Below are positions 1 through 5,144 of a DNA stretch of 6,899 nt, piece after piece (positions within the stretch are counted from its first letter, which is position 1; every line of letters begins with the position of its first letter). The notes below the pieces were generated by a model, which was not told the DNA's origin, did not search any database, and saw only the letters and a program-made list of their open reading frames with translations. Origin of the DNA: JBAYHA01 sp041666425. GTDB lineage: Bacteria > Patescibacteriota > Patescibacteriia > UBA11705 > JABHMO01. A program made the position numbers and the translations under genes. The stretch spans positions 1 through 6,899 of the forward strand of contig JBAYHA010000042.1 of assembly GCA_041666425.1 (NCBI GenBank), given 5' to 3'.

Positions 1-2
1 CC

Positions 3-104
3 GAGGTTCTTGGAACGCCTTATATTTATACAAAGGAAAAACGAAAAGCTTTTAGGTTGTACCAGGATTCAGTCATTAAGCGTTTGAGAAAGTTGGGTGA
101 ATAA
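3..104 (+). CDS. C-terminal fragment of an unidentified protein (cut by window edge)
   Basis: An open frame enters from the left edge and ends at TAA (102-104). It encodes about 33 residues beginning EVLGTPYIYTKEKRK and ending VIKRLRKLGE. The tail is strongly basic and looks helical. The arrangement T-K-E-K-R followed by I-K-R-L-R-K-L faintly recalls the recognition helix and tail of sigma-70 region 4 or another helix-turn-helix protein. That resemblance is only suggestive, because the rest of the gene lies outside the window. No clear terminator follows it. A 7-bp stem with a 3-nt loop lies at 131-147 but has no T-run directly after it. Confidence 0.5.
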   Translation, partial: EVLGTPYIYTKEKRKAFRLYQDSVIKRLRKLGE

Positions 105-130
105 CCATGGTGGATAGAATTTACGTCAGA

Positions 131-147
131 TAACTTGTATCAGGTTA
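131..147 (+). other. Small stem-loop downstream of the left-edge gene
   Basis: TAACTTG (131-137) can pair with CAGGTTA (141-147) around a 3-nt loop, with one G-U pair if transcribed on the plus strand. It lies 27 nt after the stop of the truncated gene. An A-rich stretch follows instead of a T-tract, so it is not a typical intrinsic terminator. The remainder of 105-205 is AT-rich and I see no gene in it. Confidence 0.3.
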
Positions 148-175
148 CACAAAAAAGAAAATTTAAATATTTCTT

Positions 176-208
176 TATTTTTATTAGCCCTTTTTTGAAA
201 TTTTTAAA
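176..208 (+). repeat. Dispersed motif, copy A
   Basis: The AT-rich segment running TATTTTTATTAG then CCC, a T-run, GAAA and a second T-run matches copy B (712-744) at 25 of the first 30 positions without gaps. It sits just beyond the terminator of the 272-574 gene on the side away from the gene, the same relative place copy B has for the 828-1487 gene. Its low complexity raises the chance of coincidence. Confidence 0.45.
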
Positions 209-246
209 AAAAAGACCAGCGCCCGTGATAACACGAATACTGGTCC
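206..246 (-). terminator. Rho-independent terminator of the 100-aa gene
   Basis: Read on the minus strand, GACCAG (245-240) pairs with CTGGTC (219-214), and an inner CGTG/CACG stem (235-232 with 227-224) closes a 4-nt loop. A symmetric 4x4 internal loop separates the two stems. An uninterrupted run of eight T follows (213-206). It begins 25 nt after the stop codon of the 272-574 gene, as expected for its terminator. Confidence 0.8.
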
Positions 247-271
247 AAACGATCGATGTCTATGTGTCTTA

Positions 272-574
272 TTATGATGCGTTGAATTGATCCCAGAACT
301 CACTTGCTTCATCATCAGTCAGTGGCAAGCAGCGTTGTGGCGCAACACCCGTCGGGCATTCAATGTCATGATATGGCTTCAGATCAATCGAAGCCTGGAC
401 CATATCACCTTGGTTCTCGCGAAAAAAACGCTCAACATCACTTTTCGCATTCATTGCCAAGCTTCGTACGGAATCGCAACCCCACGAGCCACGACTATCA
501 TCGCATTTAGTTACAAATGCGATCTTGCCGTTTGGAAACACGACCTTAAATGCGCGCACATTAATAGTTTTCAT
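272..574 (-). CDS. Hypothetical 100-aa protein with two C-x8-C pairs
   Basis: I do not recognise this family. The start ATG (574-572) follows a very good SD, AAGGAGGAG (589-581), with 6-nt spacing. A sigma70-like promoter lies upstream and a hairpin/T-run terminator downstream, so it appears to be a single-gene transcription unit. The protein is soluble, with no signal peptide or membrane segment. The N-terminal part (residues 5-24) looks like a beta hairpin (VRAFKVVFPNGKIAFVTKC). The C-terminal end (86-98) is acidic. Cysteines at 24, 33, 73 and 82 form two pairs with identical C-x8-C spacing, which could bind a metal or form disulfides; this is inference. Its GC content and strong SD resemble the neighbouring 828-1487 gene and differ from the AT-rich plus-strand genes. 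Confidence 0.85.
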   Translation of the reverse strand: MKTINVRAFKVVFPNGKIAFVTKCDDSRGSWGCDSVRSLAMNAKSDVERFFRENQGDMVQASIDLKPYHDIECPTGVAPQRCLPLTDDEASEFWDQFNAS

Positions 575-580
575 AAAGAA

Positions 581-589
581 CTCCTCCTT
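581..589 (-). promoter_or_regulatory. Strong SD of the 100-aa gene
   Basis: AAGGAGGAG on the minus strand, 6 nt before the ATG at 574. It fixes the start. The forward-strand genes from 1740 to 6104 have nothing comparable at normal spacing. Confidence 0.85.
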
Positions 590-624
590 GTTGGTTGATT
601 GTCACATTTACTTGTGAACTTACT

Positions 625-653
625 ATTATTGCATATTTTAACGAATTAGTCAA
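625..653 (-). promoter_or_regulatory. Sigma70-type promoter of the 100-aa gene
   Basis: Minus-strand TTGACT (653-648) and AATAAT (630-625) are separated by exactly 17 nt. Each differs from consensus at one position. A start about 7 nt downstream of the -10 would give a leader of roughly 40-45 nt carrying the SD at 589-581. The -35 lies inside a 13-bp direct repeat (see 643-675). Confidence 0.7.
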
Positions 654-675
654 CAAAAAAAAGAATTAGTCAACA
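643..675. repeat. 13-bp direct repeat with 20-bp period over the -35 box
   Basis: GAATTAGTCAACA occurs at 643-655 and again, exactly, at 663-675, separated by 7 nt of A. On the minus strand each copy reads TGTTGACTAATTC, so the -35 hexamer TTGACT is duplicated 20 bp upstream. A 20-bp period is about two helical turns, which would place a repeated site on the same DNA face. It may be a tandem operator, an activator site, or a local duplication of the promoter element. Confidence 0.65.
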
Positions 676-711
676 CATCGTTCAAAAAATTTCAAAAAAC
701 AAACTTTTTTA

Positions 712-744
712 TATTTTAATTAGAGCTCTTTTGAGATTTTTGGG
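712..744 (+). repeat. Dispersed motif, copy B
   Basis: Core TTAGAGCTCTTTTGAG followed by ATTTTTGGG (720-744). It matches copy A (176-208) at 25 of the first 30 aligned positions, and the reverse complement of 1605-1629 at 20 of 25. It contains the palindrome AGAGCTCT (722-729). It lies between the terminator region of the 828-1487 gene and the promoter of the 272-574 gene. Confidence 0.5.
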
Positions 745-783
745 AAAGAAAAACGGACGAGAAGATTTCTCTTTCCCGCCCGT
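741..783 (-). terminator. Possible terminator of the 219-aa gene
   Basis: On the minus strand ACGG (783-780) and GAGAA pair with TTCTC and CCGT around a short loop, with an asymmetric internal loop, and TTTTTCTTT follows at once. A competing fold pairs GGGAAAGA (742-749) with TCTTTCCC (769-776). The stem is imperfect, so this is weaker than the terminator at 206-246. The position, some 45 nt after the stop of the minus-strand gene, is sensible. Confidence 0.45.
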
Positions 784-792
784 ATTATTTTC

Positions 793-842
793 CGGCAGAA
801 CATTTCTTATGCCGAAACTAAAGTGCGTTAGGTTGCTAACGC
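793..842 (-). other. Two small hairpins at the end of the 219-aa gene
   Basis: GCGTTAG (825-831) pairs perfectly with CTAACGC (836-842) around a 4-nt loop and overlaps the stop codon (830-828). Just beyond it CGGCA (793-797) pairs with TGCCG (810-814). Neither is followed by a T-run on the minus strand, so they may protect the mRNA 3' end or help the termination region rather than terminate by themselves. Function is inferred. Confidence 0.35.
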
Positions 843-1487
843 TTCCCGAAGTTCCCCGTAGGTCTTAATTTCCTTCGAGAAAAGGACTCGCAGATGACAG
901 CTTCTGCAGATGACGACGTCGTGCGAATCTGTTACGTTATGGCGATCCATCCAGCCACCGCAACATTTGTGTATGCCGACACAGAGACTGAGGTTGCGGT
1001 CGTCGCGGGTGTGGTCCACGAAATATTCGAGACCACCGAGTTCGTAAAATCTTGGCGGATACTCGCACAACCGATCGCCCTCGGGCGTCAACTGAATGGG
1101 CTCGAGCGGAACGCTCCGTTCGATTTCTGACTGCATCGCCACGATGAGTTGTTCACGGTTTTCTTTTTGTCGAGTCGCGCCAAAAACCACTCGCCGAAGT
1201 GCACAATCGAGCCAGCCGGTCGCAAAGTAGTGGTCGCTATTTTCTTGACCTACTACCTTGAACGGGGAAAATCTGTTAATCAAAAACTTCTCGCCAGTCT
1301 TGTTTCCGCCTTGATCGCGGTAGTCGCCCGTAAGGTTGGCCGGCACAATTTCCTTTGGATTGAATCCGGCGGCCGCGACGACTTCAAAAAGTATCTGTAT
1401 TTCTTCGGCAGGCAACTCTTTGACCTCTCCCCACTTGTGTTTTAAAGCAAGATCGACAAATTGCGGCGTGATAGTCGCTATGTCCAT
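828..1487 (-). CDS. Hypothetical 219-aa protein with C-terminal Cys/His zinc-ribbon-like cluster
   Basis: I do not recognise the family. I chose the ATG at 1487-1485 because AAAGGAGG (1502-1495) precedes it by 7 nt. A longer open frame reaches back to 1529, but it contains that SD and has no SD of its own. The protein is soluble. Residues 1-45 look helical (LALKHKWGEVKELPAEE). The middle (55-160) is mixed. The C-terminus holds C169, H173, C175, C176, H183, H189, C194, C197 and H198. The C194-R-S-C197 knuckle followed by HLRV, with C175/C176 as the partner knuckle, resembles a zinc ribbon in which the first knuckle is not a standard CxxC. GC in sampled lines is about 50-60%, well above the plus-strand genes. 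It may be a nucleic-acid-binding or regulatory protein, but that rests only on the Cys/His cluster. Confidence 0.85.
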   Translation of the reverse strand: MDIATITPQFVDLALKHKWGEVKELPAEEIQILFEVVAAAGFNPKEIVPANLTGDYRDQGGNKTGEKFLINRFSPFKVVGQENSDHYFATGWLDCALRRVVFGATRQKENREQLIVAMQSEIERSVPLEPIQLTPEGDRLCEYPPRFYELGGLEYFVDHTRDDRNLSLCVGIHKCCGGWMDRHNVTDSHDVVICRSCHLRVLFSKEIKTYGELREALAT

Positions 1488-1560
1488 CGATTTTCCTCCT
1501 TTCCCATGTCTTAAATTTTCGAGGTACAAAATAAGCCAAGCGTTAACTTGACCCTCCTCT

Positions 1561-1588
1561 AATATATGTCTTACATTAAAACAAACAA
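1561..1588 (-). promoter_or_regulatory. Weak candidate promoter of the 219-aa gene
   Basis: On the minus strand TTGTTT (1588-1583) and TATATT (1566-1561) are spaced by 16 nt. The -10 is good but the -35 keeps only the TTG. An unused SD-like GAGGAGG (1558-1552) lies in the resulting leader with no start codon at usable distance. Confidence 0.3.
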
Positions 1589-1603
1589 AAATTCAAGATT
1601 AAA

Positions 1604-1635
1604 GCCAAAAAACCCCAAAAGAACTCTTAAATAAA
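1604..1635 (-). repeat. Dispersed motif, inverted copy C
   Basis: On the minus strand TAAGAGTTCTTTTGGGG then TTTTTTGG (1629-1605) matches copy B at 20 of 25 positions. It is inverted relative to copies A and B and lies upstream of the 828-1487 gene, so the three copies bracket the two-gene minus-strand module. The 12-mer TTGGGGTTTTTT within it recurs on the plus strand at 2642-2653, just after the VanW gene. Confidence 0.4.
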
Positions 1636-1646
1636 GGTGAAGATAT

Positions 1647-1691
1647 TCTAGAGCGCTCAAAGTTTAAGGTGCTTAAAACTTTAGTTCTAGA
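1647..1691. other. Long hairpin between divergent modules
   Basis: AAAGTTTAAG (1659-1668) pairs with CTT-AAACTTT (1672-1682, one bulged A) around a 3-nt GTG loop. Flanking TCTAGA palindromes at 1647-1652 and 1686-1691 can extend the structure. It ends about 48 nt before the VanW start. No T-run follows on either strand, so it is not a typical terminator. It could be an mRNA structure or the relic of a mobile-element end. Confidence 0.4.
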
Positions 1692-1739
1692 AGCATTGCT
1701 TGGACAAAAAACATAAAATTGCCTATTTACAATTCCTTT

Positions 1740-2636
1740 ATGCTAAAAATAGAAAGAAAAATCGCTCAGTATATCCATAATTACGAGAATCCAAAAAGAA
1801 TCGCTTTTTCCAAAAAATACCCCTTTTTAAAAAAACCGATTATTTTTTTGCGTCTAAAAATAAGAAACATCCAAAATTTTTTCGATTTTAGGATCAAATA
1901 CGAAAGAAAAGCTGACTTTTTTGATTGCGTGGTCGCCAGACATCAATCGGTCTTACGGCGCCGGCTCGGAGATAGCGATCCGAATTTACAAGAACAAAAA
2001 ATAATAAATCTAAAACAAGCAATACAAAAATTAAACGGTATCGTAATAAAGCCTAATCATGTTTTTTCGTTTTGGAAAATTGTCGGCAAACCAAAACATG
2101 AGAATGGGTATGTTAACGGAATGCTATTATCGAACGGCAAAGTTATCGAAGGAATCGGCGGAGGATTATGCCAAATGTCAAATTTTCTTTACTGGCTATT
2201 TTTACATGCGCCGACTGAAACAATAGAAAGATATCATCATTCCATGGATGTTTTTCCCGATGCTGGCCGGACTTTGCCCTTTGGCGGAGGCGCAACAATT
2301 TTATATAACTTCATTGACCTAAAAATAAAAAACACCTCGCCATATCCATTACAGCTTAAAATTTGGCTCACCGATAATCATTTGAAGGGACAACTACTAT
2401 CCCCTCGCCCGATACCGGAAAAATTTCATGTATTCGAGAAAAATCATTTTTTCATCAAAAGAGGTCAACAATATTTCAGATATAATGAAATTTACAAAGA
2501 AACAAAAATTAACGGCAAAGCAAAAAAAATCGAAAAAATTACCACCAATTTTGCTCCGGTACTTTACAAAATAACGGATGAATATCTGCAAAAAAATAAT
2601 TTTAAAGTTTTAGATTTTACGAATAAAAAAATATAA
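1740..2636 (+). CDS. VanW family protein
   Basis: The 298-aa protein matches the VanW family (named after a protein of vanB-type vancomycin-resistance clusters) across nearly its whole length. Residues 69-78 read HQSVLRRRLG, an entry segment typical of the family. The core is FSFWKIVGK (109-117), GYVNGMLLSNGK (123-134), GIGGGLCQMSN (138-148), ERYHHSMDVFPDAGRTLPFG (163-182) and ATILYNFIDLKIKN (185-198). A family-like C-terminal region with HVFEKNH (230-236) and NFAPVLY (270-276) follows. The biochemical role of VanW is unknown; cell-envelope context is the usual association. There is no signal peptide; the basic N-terminus (1-60) may sit at the membrane. I chose the ATG at 1740 over a TTG at 1719; neither has an SD. 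TACAAT at 1728-1733 could be a -10 giving an almost leaderless mRNA. Van-type glycopeptide resistance is not implied, as no vanH/A/X genes are present. Confidence 0.93.
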   Translation: MLKIERKIAQYIHNYENPKRIAFSKKYPFLKKPIIFLRLKIRNIQNFFDFRIKYERKADFFDCVVARHQSVLRRRLGDSDPNLQEQKIINLKQAIQKLNGIVIKPNHVFSFWKIVGKPKHENGYVNGMLLSNGKVIEGIGGGLCQMSNFLYWLFLHAPTETIERYHHSMDVFPDAGRTLPFGGGATILYNFIDLKIKNTSPYPLQLKIWLTDNHLKGQLLSPRPIPEKFHVFEKNHFFIKRGQQYFRYNEIYKETKINGKAKKIEKITTNFAPVLYKITDEYLQKNNFKVLDFTNKKI

Positions 2637-2641
2637 AGGCG

Positions 2642-2667
2642 TTGGGGTTTTTTAATTTTACAGATAA
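2642..2667 (+). other. Intergenic segment with recurring short motifs
   Basis: TTGGGGTTTTTT (2642-2653) repeats a 12-mer from copy C of the dispersed motif. It overlaps TTAATTTTACAGATAA (2652-2667), which recurs with one mismatch at 5050-5065. Both copies of the latter start an intergenic region ahead of a plus-strand gene. No hairpin precedes the T-run here, so I do not call a VanW terminator. Confidence 0.35.
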
Positions 2668-2675
2668 TTTTCGTC

Positions 2676-2704
2676 ATTAACGTTAATTCCAATATATTTA
2701 TAAA
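2676..2704 (+). promoter_or_regulatory. Candidate promoter with overlapping 12-bp palindrome
   Basis: TATAAA (2699-2704) could be a -10, with TTAACG (2677-2682) as a poor -35 at 16-nt spacing. The perfect palindrome ATTAACGTTAAT (2676-2687) covers that -35, as expected for a dimeric repressor's operator. The predicted start (about 2711) would leave a leader of only a few nucleotides before the ATG at 2718, consistent with the missing SD. Confidence 0.45.
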
Positions 2705-2717
2705 TAATTGTTCATCT

Positions 2718-3746
2718 ATGGAACAAATACCAACAATAGACAACAAAACAGTCAGCCTTTTTCGACCAAGAGAAATTATAAGCAACCCCGCAAATCTACG
2801 TCCCGAAGTCGGCCTTTTCGGTACCTGTGGTTCCCCTGCATCAACATGGCGACAAGATATTTTTATCCCCGAATTAAAAAAACGCAGTCTTGCTTATTTT
2901 AATCCGCAAGTTGGACCAGGAGAATGGACACCAGAAATGGCAAAACAAGAAGCAGAACACTTGGCAAACGATGAAGTTCTTGTCTTTCCAATTTCAAAAG
3001 AAACCTCCGGCTATGGAAGCTTGGGAGAAGCCGGCTGGGCAATTTTGAGCGCTTTACTCCGTGGGCAAAAACTGGGGATTTTTGTTGAAGAAGATGATAA
3101 TATGCCCGAAGACACACAACGCGCCCGCACTCTTTTTAAACTGTTAGCGACACAAATACAGCAAGACTACCCCGTCTTTCATTTTGAAAATACGCTCGAA
3201 GATTTGGCGCAATGGGCCGCAATAACAATGAAAGATCGCGTTGCAACAAGAAACAGCAAAATCAAAGAAACTAGAATTATCAAATTGCCGACTAACATCA
3301 AGACACAAAATAATATTGCCATACTTGGAACATCAAGTCCCACTTCCAAATGGAAACAAAAACTCAAAGAAACATTAGACAATGAAGGAATTGCTTACTT
3401 TGATCCATACAAAGAGAATTGGACAAAAGAAGACGGCGCCGCCGAAATTACGCACAAGACTGGTGACAAAGTGCTTTTACAAATTATCACGGGAGAAACA
3501 GAAAGTTTTGGGTCAATAGCCGAAAGTGGATTGTTGGCATTAAGCGCTTTTGTTCGAGGACAAGCTTATGGTCTTTTTATTGAAGATCATCCGAGTAGCC
3601 CAAAATCAGAAACAAATCGTGCCCGTTCACTGGTAAAAGCGCACGTCAAAAAATTAATTGACCAATTCCCCGGAATTGTTTTTCTTGCTGATTCTATTGA
3701 AGAACTTCAAAAATGGGCCATCAAAACAGCAAAAATGAAATTATAA
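2718..3746 (+). CDS. Tandem-duplicated nucleoside 2-deoxyribosyltransferase-like protein
   Basis: The 342-aa protein contains two copies of one domain, at residues about 31-170 and 200-337, joined by a charged linker. Aligned blocks are VGLFGTCGSPASTWR / IAILGTSSPTSKWK, AYFNPQ / AYFDPY, ANDEVLVFPIS / TGDKVLLQIIT, GYGSLGEAGWAILSALLRGQ / SFGSIAESGLLALSAFVRGQ, QRAR / NRAR and LEDLAQWA / IEELQKWA. This order fits the nucleoside 2-deoxyribosyltransferase fold, probably the divergent Nuc_deoxyri_tr2-like branch. From memory of the Lactobacillus enzyme, E104 and E269 correspond to the nucleophile Glu98, and D85 and D250 to Asp72. The Asp92 position is G98 or S263, so classical chemistry may be altered. 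These enzymes exchange bases on, or hydrolyse, deoxyribonucleosides and usually act as oligomers; here two domains share one chain. Cytosolic. No SD. The next gene starts 42 nt downstream, so an operon is likely. Confidence 0.85.
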   Translation: MEQIPTIDNKTVSLFRPREIISNPANLRPEVGLFGTCGSPASTWRQDIFIPELKKRSLAYFNPQVGPGEWTPEMAKQEAEHLANDEVLVFPISKETSGYGSLGEAGWAILSALLRGQKLGIFVEEDDNMPEDTQRARTLFKLLATQIQQDYPVFHFENTLEDLAQWAAITMKDRVATRNSKIKETRIIKLPTNIKTQNNIAILGTSSPTSKWKQKLKETLDNEGIAYFDPYKENWTKEDGAAEITHKTGDKVLLQIITGETESFGSIAESGLLALSAFVRGQAYGLFIEDHPSSPKSETNRARSLVKAHVKKLIDQFPGIVFLADSIEELQKWAIKTAKMKL

Positions 3747-3788
3747 AACTAAAACCACGGATAATAGGAAAAAAATAAATTCAATCTT

Positions 3789-4067
3789 ATGAAAAAATTC
3801 GAGAGACCACCTGAAAGCCCCCGTGAAAAAACTCAAAAAACATTAGAGAATCTCGTTGCTAAATGTTCTCCTACTCAAATAGAATTTGCAAAAAACATCT
3901 TTTGGGAAAGCACCCGAGAGGCCGGTGGCAAGGAAAAATATCAAAAACTTGAGCCACAAGTATGCGCCGCAATTGATGACCTGCCAAAAACAAATAAATT
4001 TCGACTCATTAATGAAATTTATCTTGAAATTTGTGTTGACATCTTAAAAATGGCAATGGAGGAATAA
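3789..4067 (+). CDS. Hypothetical 92-aa protein
   Basis: I do not recognise it. It is a charged, mostly helical soluble protein starting MKKFERPPESPREKTQ, with no signal peptide or membrane segment. Two cysteines lie at 26 and 58, and one more at about 82 (EICVDILKMAMEE). The start at 3789 has no SD; TCAATCTT precedes the ATG. It lies 42 nt after the deoxyribosyltransferase-like gene and 8 nt before the next gene, and shares their low GC, so it is probably co-transcribed. Its size and charge would suit a small partner or regulator of a neighbour, but this is context only. Confidence 0.75.
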   Translation: MKKFERPPESPREKTQKTLENLVAKCSPTQIEFAKNIFWESTREAGGKEKYQKLEPQVCAAIDDLPKTNKFRLINEIYLEICVDILKMAMEE

Positions 4068-4075
4068 ATAATTTT

Positions 4076-5047
4076 ATGAAAGAACCCACTTTTAAAAAAG
4101 AAATTCCCAAACCAAAAAATCTTGACCGAACGGAAGCGAAAGAAAAAATTCCTCCCGAGTATGTTTTGTATCATAATGCAATCCATTTAGAATTACACGA
4201 AGGCGAAGCAATAGAATTTTTTGCGCCAAAATCCGAAATGACCCTCCGGATAAATAATAAATTCCAAGAAACAACAAAACAAATACCCGAGGTTCAATCT
4301 TTAATAAAAAGCAACAAATTATTGGAAGTCAAAGCTCTGTTATTAGACACAGAGGATGTCTTGTATTTTGACGGTAGGCGCAAAAGAGTAATCCAAGGTT
4401 TAATTACCTTGCTTGATGAAATGGATATTCCGGAAGTAAAAAAACTATTAAATGACTCCATCGACATCTTACATTTCCGATGGCTCATGGAAGATCAGCT
4501 TGGCAAAAAAAACACACCGACAGATGTCTCAAAACTGAAAAAATTAAAAGAAATTAGAGATCAAAGCTATTTTCTAACAAAAGAAGATGAAAGTGTTCGA
4601 GGTTATGATTTAATTTCCTTTGATATAAGAAAATTATTGGGCTATGGTTTTACCATTTACGAAGCTAATAATGAAATGGCAGACAGCATTGCCAAAAGAT
4701 TTTCTTCTATCCAAGAAATTAGAAAATACCTTGAGTCTTTCAAGGAAATCAAATCGCCGACAGATTGTTTAAAATATTCCACGGAATTTCAAGATGACTA
4801 TGATTCCGGCGCAACCGAAACTGTTTACAAACCATATTGCCCGGAATACCTTGTCCAACCACCCACGCCAGAAATTATCGCCGAACTAATAAAGGACAGA
4901 AAAATTAAAGGACATGAAGACATTAATATGAATAATCTTGACTTTACCAATCCCAAAAATTACCGCTTAATTGTCGATCTGCTTTTTAATGACGCCATTA
5001 CTGACATGAAAGTAATGAAGCAAAAAGAATCGGAAAAAACTAGCTGA
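4076..5047 (+). CDS. Hypothetical 323-aa protein
   Basis: I do not recognise the family. The ATG is 8 nt after the preceding stop. A GGAGG (4058-4062) inside the end of the previous gene lies 13 nt upstream, a long but possible SD spacing, so translation may be coupled. The protein is soluble and largely helical, with a basic Pro/Lys-rich N-terminus (1-25), then EYVLYHNAIHLELHEGEAIE (28-47). The segment IPEVQSLIKSNKLLEVKALL (70-89) and the later IPEVKKLL (117-124) look like weak internal helical repeats. A cysteine/tyrosine-rich stretch TVYKPYCPEYLVQPPTPE lies near residues 249-266. The C-terminus is charged (KQKESEKTS). Nothing shows an active site. Its place in the cluster makes it a candidate new partner of the flanking enzymes. 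Confidence 0.8.
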   Translation: MKEPTFKKEIPKPKNLDRTEAKEKIPPEYVLYHNAIHLELHEGEAIEFFAPKSEMTLRINNKFQETTKQIPEVQSLIKSNKLLEVKALLLDTEDVLYFDGRRKRVIQGLITLLDEMDIPEVKKLLNDSIDILHFRWLMEDQLGKKNTPTDVSKLKKLKEIRDQSYFLTKEDESVRGYDLISFDIRKLLGYGFTIYEANNEMADSIAKRFSSIQEIRKYLESFKEIKSPTDCLKYSTEFQDDYDSGATETVYKPYCPEYLVQPPTPEIIAELIKDRKIKGHEDINMNNLDFTNPKNYRLIVDLLFNDAITDMKVMKQKESEKTS

Positions 5048-5049
5048 AA

Positions 5050-5113
5050 TTAATTTTACCGATAACGCTAATTTCCCAAAAGAACAATTTGTGATAAGCT
5101 GAAATAGCGGAGG
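5050..5113 (+). other. 97-nt gap before the ATP-grasp gene: repeated motifs and an orphan SD
   Basis: TTAATTTTACCGATAA (5050-5065) matches 2652-2667 at 15 of 16 positions. AGCTGAAAT occurs at 5042-5050 and again at 5097-5105. AAATTAATTT (5047-5056) is a palindrome. CGGAGGA (5108-5114) looks like a strong SD, but the next ATG is about 30 nt away at 5145 and no start codon lies at normal distance. I see no gene in the gap. Confidence 0.35.
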
Positions 5114-5144
5114 ATAAGAATATTAAAAACACTAAACCAAAACT

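Larger units (their letters stand above)
1603..1716 (+). pseudogene. Possible relic of a small gene (no start codon)
   Basis: After a TAA at 1600-1602 this frame stays open for 37 codons and ends with TAA at 1714-1716. The translation ends ILERSKFKVLKTLVLEALL then GQKT, which reads like an amphipathic helix from a real protein tail. There is no ATG, GTG or TTG positioned to start it and no SD, so it may be the 3' remnant of a gene whose front has been lost, or simply an open stretch by chance. It occupies the gap ahead of the VanW gene and contains a strong hairpin (1647-1691). Confidence 0.3.

Noticed and set aside
825..842. GTTAGGT at 827-833 near an inverted repeat, resembling an integron attC core
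   Set aside because: GTTAGGT fits GTTRRRY, but there is no matching RYYYAAC at the other end and no attC-like pair of imperfect repeats. It is also part of the coding end of the 219-aa gene.
894..1445. Plus-strand open frames opposite the 219-aa gene (894-1130, 1149-1445)
   Set aside because: They have no SD and lie antisense to a longer gene with a strong SD. Their sequences are Ala/Val/Arg-rich in the way of shadow frames.
1488..1529. Longer N-terminus of the 219-aa protein starting at 1529
   Set aside because: It adds 14 residues (MYLENLRHGKGGKS) that encode the SD of the ATG at 1487 and has no SD of its own.
1515..1558. Leader peptide behind the SD-like GAGGAGG on the minus strand
   Set aside because: The frame is open for about a dozen codons but has no usable start codon.
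1719..1739. TTG start for the VanW protein
   Set aside because: It adds only seven residues, has no SD, and an ATG is available at 1740.
1740..2636. Vancomycin-resistance gene cluster
   Set aside because: Only a VanW-family protein is present; there are no vanS/R, vanH, D-Ala-D-Lac ligase or vanX genes. The ATP-grasp protein at 5145 is CphA/GshF-like, not Ddl-like.
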